A program made the translations under genes and the position numbers. From a virus: DNA of 57,711 nucleotides. This document shows, one piece after another, positions 55,636 through 57,711 of this stretch (positions are counted from its first letter, which is position 1; each line of letters begins with the position of its first letter). The notes beneath the pieces are model-generated. The model was given only the letters and a program-made list of their open reading frames with translations. It was not told where the DNA came from and made no database searches. The stretch covers positions 1 to 57,711 of IMG/VR virus record IMGVR_UViG_3300009506_000037. One strand, 5' to 3'.

Positions 55636-55779
55636 ATGTACGCATCTATCGCAGACATCATCGCTAATGCCAACGCCAGCGCAGAAGAGTCCATGGAATC
55701 CATGGACGACGACATGCTGGAGCGCTGGGAAAGCTGGGAAATCGACGCCGAATCCGAGCTCGATTTTAACTCACATTAA
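55636..55779 (+). CDS. Small acidic protein (47 aa)
   Basis: ATG 55636 follows CAGGAGATCGAC. MYASIADIIANANASAEESM and then Asp/Glu/Trp-rich sequence (DDDMLERWESWEIDAESELD) give a very acidic, mostly helical chain. Small acidic early phage proteins often mimic DNA or inhibit host enzymes; that is inference. It is the first gene of the operon. Confidence 0.82.
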   Translation: MYASIADIIANANASAEESMESMDDDMLERWESWEIDAESELDFNSH

Positions 55780-55816
55780 TCATCAATCGTTCACACCCGA
55801 TTGATAGGAGGTACCT

Positions 55817-56083
55817 ATGAATCCACATTACTGGAGAGTAGAGCGGGTTGAGTTCCAACGGCTCAATGACTATGGGCTGACCAAGGTCAAGCTGGTGGGG
55901 GATATTCTGAACCCGGAGGACCACAGTCCCCTGTATCTATGCCGCACCCTGCAGACGGCGCTGTTTCCCACTACGGAGGCAGCTGACCTATGGGCGCGTA
56001 ACGCAGCGGTCATCCATGGCCTCAAGGCGGTCCACGAGATACAACGTCCAGCCAAGCGAGGTCCAGCATGGTCACGTTCCTGA
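55817..56083 (+). CDS. Hypothetical basic protein (88 aa)
   Basis: ATG 55817 has ATAGGAGGTA. MNPHYWRVERVEFQRLNDYG and the tail IQRPAKRGPAWSRS are basic; TTEAADLWARNAAVIHG forms a helix. No recognised family. Its end overlaps the microprotein at 56068 in another frame. Confidence 0.82.
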   Translation: MNPHYWRVERVEFQRLNDYGLTKVKLVGDILNPEDHSPLYLCRTLQTALFPTTEAADLWARNAAVIHGLKAVHEIQRPAKRGPAWSRS

Positions 56084-56124
56084 TTGTCTGGGCCCTGTCC
56101 CTTGGTGTCATCGCATTCCTGTAA
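56068..56124 (+). CDS. Transmembrane microprotein (18 aa)
   Basis: ATG 56068 with GAGG eight to ten bases upstream opens MVTFLIVWALSLGVIAFL and stops at TAA 56122-56124. The chain is one hydrophobic helix. Its stop directly abuts ribozyme 4, exactly as the stops of the accepted genes before ribozymes 1, 2 and 5 do, which is the strongest argument that it is translated. Confidence 0.6.
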   Translation: MVTFLIVWALSLGVIAFL

Positions 56125-56185
56125 GTCGAAACGCCCTTCGGGGCGTCTTCCCGGGGTAGGTTCCCGGGAACTGATGAGACAACCT
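56125..56185 (+). ncRNA. Type II hammerhead ribozyme 4
   Basis: GTC (56125-56127), GAAA (56128-56131), stem III CGCCC-TTCG-GGGCG (56132-56145), cleavage triplet GTC (56145-56147), stem I TTCCCGGG/CCCGGGAA (56148-56155, 56163-56170), CTGATGA (56171-56177), GAC (56178-56180). Cleavage is after C56147. Loop AGGTT (56158-56162) pairs with AACCT (56181-56185). The UUCG loop makes stem III very stable. A GAGAGAGGAG ribosome site starts at 56186. Confidence 0.96.
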
Positions 56186-56202
56186 GAGAGAGGAGACCCA
56201 TC

Positions 56203-56631
56203 ATGACCAAGCGTTACGATAAACTGTGCCGCTCAGTTACCAAGCGGCAAAAGCGAGACTGTTCGGTCGTCGCGGTAGCCATCGCCGGTCGCGTGTCCTA
56301 CCAGAAGGCGGAGGCGGCGCTGACTCAGGCCGGTAAACGCATCAATGGCGGTGCCTATGACCATGAAATCCGCAACGCCCTGATCTTTCTAGGCTGTGAG
56401 GTTACCGTGGTCCGTGACACGCACGGCTCGCCGTTCCTGAGCCAGCCCAACGATTCACGCTACACCATGTCCACCATTGGCAAGCTCTGCAAGCGCGGCT
56501 ATTACGTCGCCTTTGTTCGCGGTCACGTGGCTGCCGTGGTGAATGGCGAAGTCGAAGACTGGACCGATGGTCGACGCCATCAAGTCTACATGGCCTACAA
56601 GGTCACCGTTCCAAAGGGCTCACGCTCATAG
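56203..56631 (+). CDS. Papain-like cysteine peptidase-fold protein (142 aa)
   Basis: The pattern RDCSVVAVAIAGRVSYQKAEA with C20, then FVRGHVAAVVNGEVEDW with H108 and D119, matches the Cys-His-Asp order of papain/C39-like peptidases or related acyltransferases seen in small phage proteins. It could cleave or modify a host protein early in infection. ATG 56203 has GAGAGGAG directly after ribozyme 4. The fold call is inference from motif order. Confidence 0.72.
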   Translation: MTKRYDKLCRSVTKRQKRDCSVVAVAIAGRVSYQKAEAALTQAGKRINGGAYDHEIRNALIFLGCEVTVVRDTHGSPFLSQPNDSRYTMSTIGKLCKRGYYVAFVRGHVAAVVNGEVEDWTDGRRHQVYMAYKVTVPKGSRS

Positions 56632-56641
56632 GAGGCAAGCC

Positions 56642-56839
56642 ATGCACCATCCATCCAATAAACCGAACTGCGACTACCCCACCCCGGACTGGCAGCTCTT
56701 CAGCATGATGAGTGAGCTGTCACCCATCCGGCGCCAGCAGGCCAAGGCCCGTCACATGCGTCGCTGGGGTCACGTGTTCGCCACCAAGGTTCACCTGCAC
56801 CATGCAGACTACCTGCGTGAATACGAGCGCTCCCTATAG
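56642..56839 (+). CDS. Hypothetical basic protein (65 aa)
   Basis: ATG 56642 has AGGAGG; the in-frame ATG at 56543 lies inside the previous gene and is rejected. MHHPSNKPNCDYPTPDWQLF and a basic helical second half (RRQQAKARHMRRWGH). TAG (56837-56839) shares its G with ribozyme 5. No family recognised. Confidence 0.8.
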   Translation: MHHPSNKPNCDYPTPDWQLFSMMSELSPIRRQQAKARHMRRWGHVFATKVHLHHADYLREYERSL

Positions 56840-56901
56840 TCGAAACCGGCTCCGGCCGGTCTGCGGGATCCCGGTCCTACCCGCACTGATGAGACAGGAC
56901 C
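56839..56901 (+). ncRNA. Type II hammerhead ribozyme 5
   Basis: GTC (56839-56841), GAAA (56842-56845), stem III CCGGC/GCCGG (56846-56850, 56855-56859) with loop TCCG, cleavage triplet GTC (56859-56861), stem I TGCGGG/CCCGCA (56862-56867, 56880-56885), CTGATGA (56886-56892), GAC (56893-56895). Cleavage is after C56861. GGTCCT (56873-56878) pairs with AGGACC (56896-56901), six perfect pairs. Confidence 0.96.
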
Positions 56902-56921
56902 CACAACATAGGAGCAACATC

Positions 56922-57230
56922 ATGGCCAACATATCTACCTCCAACCTCATCGACCAGCTGGGCGAACTGAAAGCCCAGATCGCGGACCTCGAAAACCAGA
57001 AGAAGGTCATCGAGGGACGCCTGAAGAAGAGAATCCTGCCCCATGGCGAGGGCGAGGGCGAGCTCTTCAGGGTGGTCCGTGTCATCCAGAACAACACCCG
57101 CGTCAACTGGAAGGGTATTGCCATCAAGCTGAAGGCATCCAAGCAGCTGATAGAGAGCTTCACGGAGCACCACGATGACAAGGACTTCTTCAAGGTGTCC
57201 GCCCGTCGAGGCCTCGAAAAGGTTGCGTAA
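56922..57230 (+). CDS. Coiled-coil/helical early protein (102 aa)
   Basis: ATG 56922 follows TAGGAGCAACATC. MANISTSNLIDQLGELKAQIADLENQKKV is a coiled coil of about 35 residues; the second half (VNWKGIAIKLKASKQLIESF, then HHDDKDFFKVSARRG) is basic and resembles small phage proteins of unknown function. It ends at TAA 57228-57230, three bases before ribozyme 6. Confidence 0.83.
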   Translation: MANISTSNLIDQLGELKAQIADLENQKKVIEGRLKKRILPHGEGEGELFRVVRVIQNNTRVNWKGIAIKLKASKQLIESFTEHHDDKDFFKVSARRGLEKVA

Positions 57231-57233
57231 TCC

Positions 57234-57296
57234 GTCGAAACCGGGCTCCGGCCCGGTCCATGGGACCTTACCTACCCATGCTGATGAGACAGGTAA
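57234..57296 (+). ncRNA. Type II hammerhead ribozyme 6
   Basis: GTC (57234-57236), GAAA (57237-57240), stem III CCGGGC/GCCCGG (57241-57246, 57251-57256) with loop TCCG, cleavage triplet GTC (57256-57258), stem I CATGGG/CCCATG (57259-57264, 57275-57280), CTGATGA (57281-57287), GAC (57288-57290). Cleavage is after C57258. TTACCT (57268-57273) pairs with AGGTAA (57291-57296), six perfect pairs. Confidence 0.96.
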
Positions 57297-57337
57297 AATC
57301 CTTTCAATTCAGACATTTAACTATAGCACAGGAGGCC

Positions 57338-57711
57338 ATGATGGTCACTAAAAATCGCACCATGATCAGCGATTCTGGCCATGGCTGGTTGTCGGTCCCG
57401 ATCGACGATCTGGTCAAGCTGGACATCGTCGACAAGATCACCCGGTACAGCTATATCAGCCCCACCCGGGTCTATCTCGAGGAAGACTGCGACGCCGGTA
57501 CCTACCTGCGGGCAGCTGAGGAGATCGGCTGGAAGGTCAATGTGAAGCACTCCTTCACTGGTGACCACTGGCACGGCAGGAACTGGCCCAGTTACGACTC
57601 GTACTGGGTGACCAACAAGTTCAAGGCCGGGGCAACAGTCTCGGTGCTGGACATTGCTGGTCAGCGGATCAATGCAACCGTCGTTCAAAATGGCCGCGGC
57701 TACAAGATTGA
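57338..57711 (+). CDS. Conserved hypothetical phage protein, N-terminal part (gene spans the junction)
   Basis: ATG 57338 (or the adjacent ATG 57341) follows AGGAGG. The frame runs through the repeat and closes at 214 on the other side of the junction, giving 147 residues in all. The segment GHGWLSVPIDDLVKLDIVD then VYLEEDCDAG is a recurrent phage pattern with unknown function. Its message would be cut on both sides, by ribozymes 6 and 1. Confidence 0.88.
   Translation, partial: MMVTKNRTMISDSGHGWLSVPIDDLVKLDIVDKITRYSYISPTRVYLEEDCDAGTYLRAAEEIGWKVNVKHSFTGDHWHGRNWPSYDSYWVTNKFKAGATVSVLDIAGQRINATVVQNGRGYKI
57568..57711. repeat. Terminal direct repeat, right copy
   Basis: Identical to 1-144. Joining the copies gives a circular or permuted map of 57567 bp. 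Confidence 0.97.

Overview
The window is the genome of a tailed dsDNA phage, almost certainly a podovirus. Bases 1-144 are repeated exactly at 57568-57711, so the molecule closes (or is terminally redundant) at a unit length of 57567 bp and one gene runs across the junction. The virion genes fit a short-tailed phage: large and small terminase, a 779-residue portal, scaffold, a coat protein of about 313 residues, head-tail adaptors, a 679-residue tail-nozzle-like protein, fibre proteins, and a 3006-residue polyvalent ejection protein. There are no sheath, tape-measure or tail-assembly-chaperone genes. The host cannot be named. The sigma70-like promoters, Rz/Rz1 spanins and T7-type amidase point to a Gram-negative bacterium, probably a proteobacterium.

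Layout. (1) 55258 -> junction -> 3737, plus strand: an early-type operon of small genes, of which the first six junctions carry compact type II hammerhead ribozymes (55555, 56125, 56839, 57234, 215, 862). Each has a full catalytic core, and all but the first of them (55555) lie directly at the stop codon of the preceding gene. (2) 9124 -> 3709, minus strand: SSL2/RadD-like helicase, phage-type Dam methylase, RusA-like resolvase and small unknowns, led by a 5' leader closed by a perfect 14-bp helix. (3) 9149-11860: a control and RNA region. It holds a Cro/YdaS-like regulator divergent from a strong promoter, the two sharing one palindromic operator; about 830 nt of dense RNA hairpins with GNRA and UUCG loops and an embedded tRNA-like fold; an HNH endonuclease; a domain closed by an 18-bp helix; and a probable 78-nt small RNA. 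(4) 11863 -> 20437, plus strand: RecT, YqaJ exonuclease, MazG-like and DUF5664-like nucleotide enzymes, ThyX, SSB and unknowns. (5) 55127 -> 20364, minus strand: small unknowns, small terminase, lysis cassette (amidase, holin candidates, overlapping Rz/Rz1), large terminase, portal, scaffold, coat, tail and ejection proteins.

How it works together: no DNA or RNA polymerase, primase or integrase is visible, so the phage should use host transcription and replication enzymes and supply its own recombination set (RecT, YqaJ, RusA-like, helicase, SSB) and dTMP supply (ThyX). The notable system is post-transcriptional. The early operon appears to be cut gene by gene by self-cleaving ribozymes, and a giant structured RNA sits under a lambda-like divergent switch.
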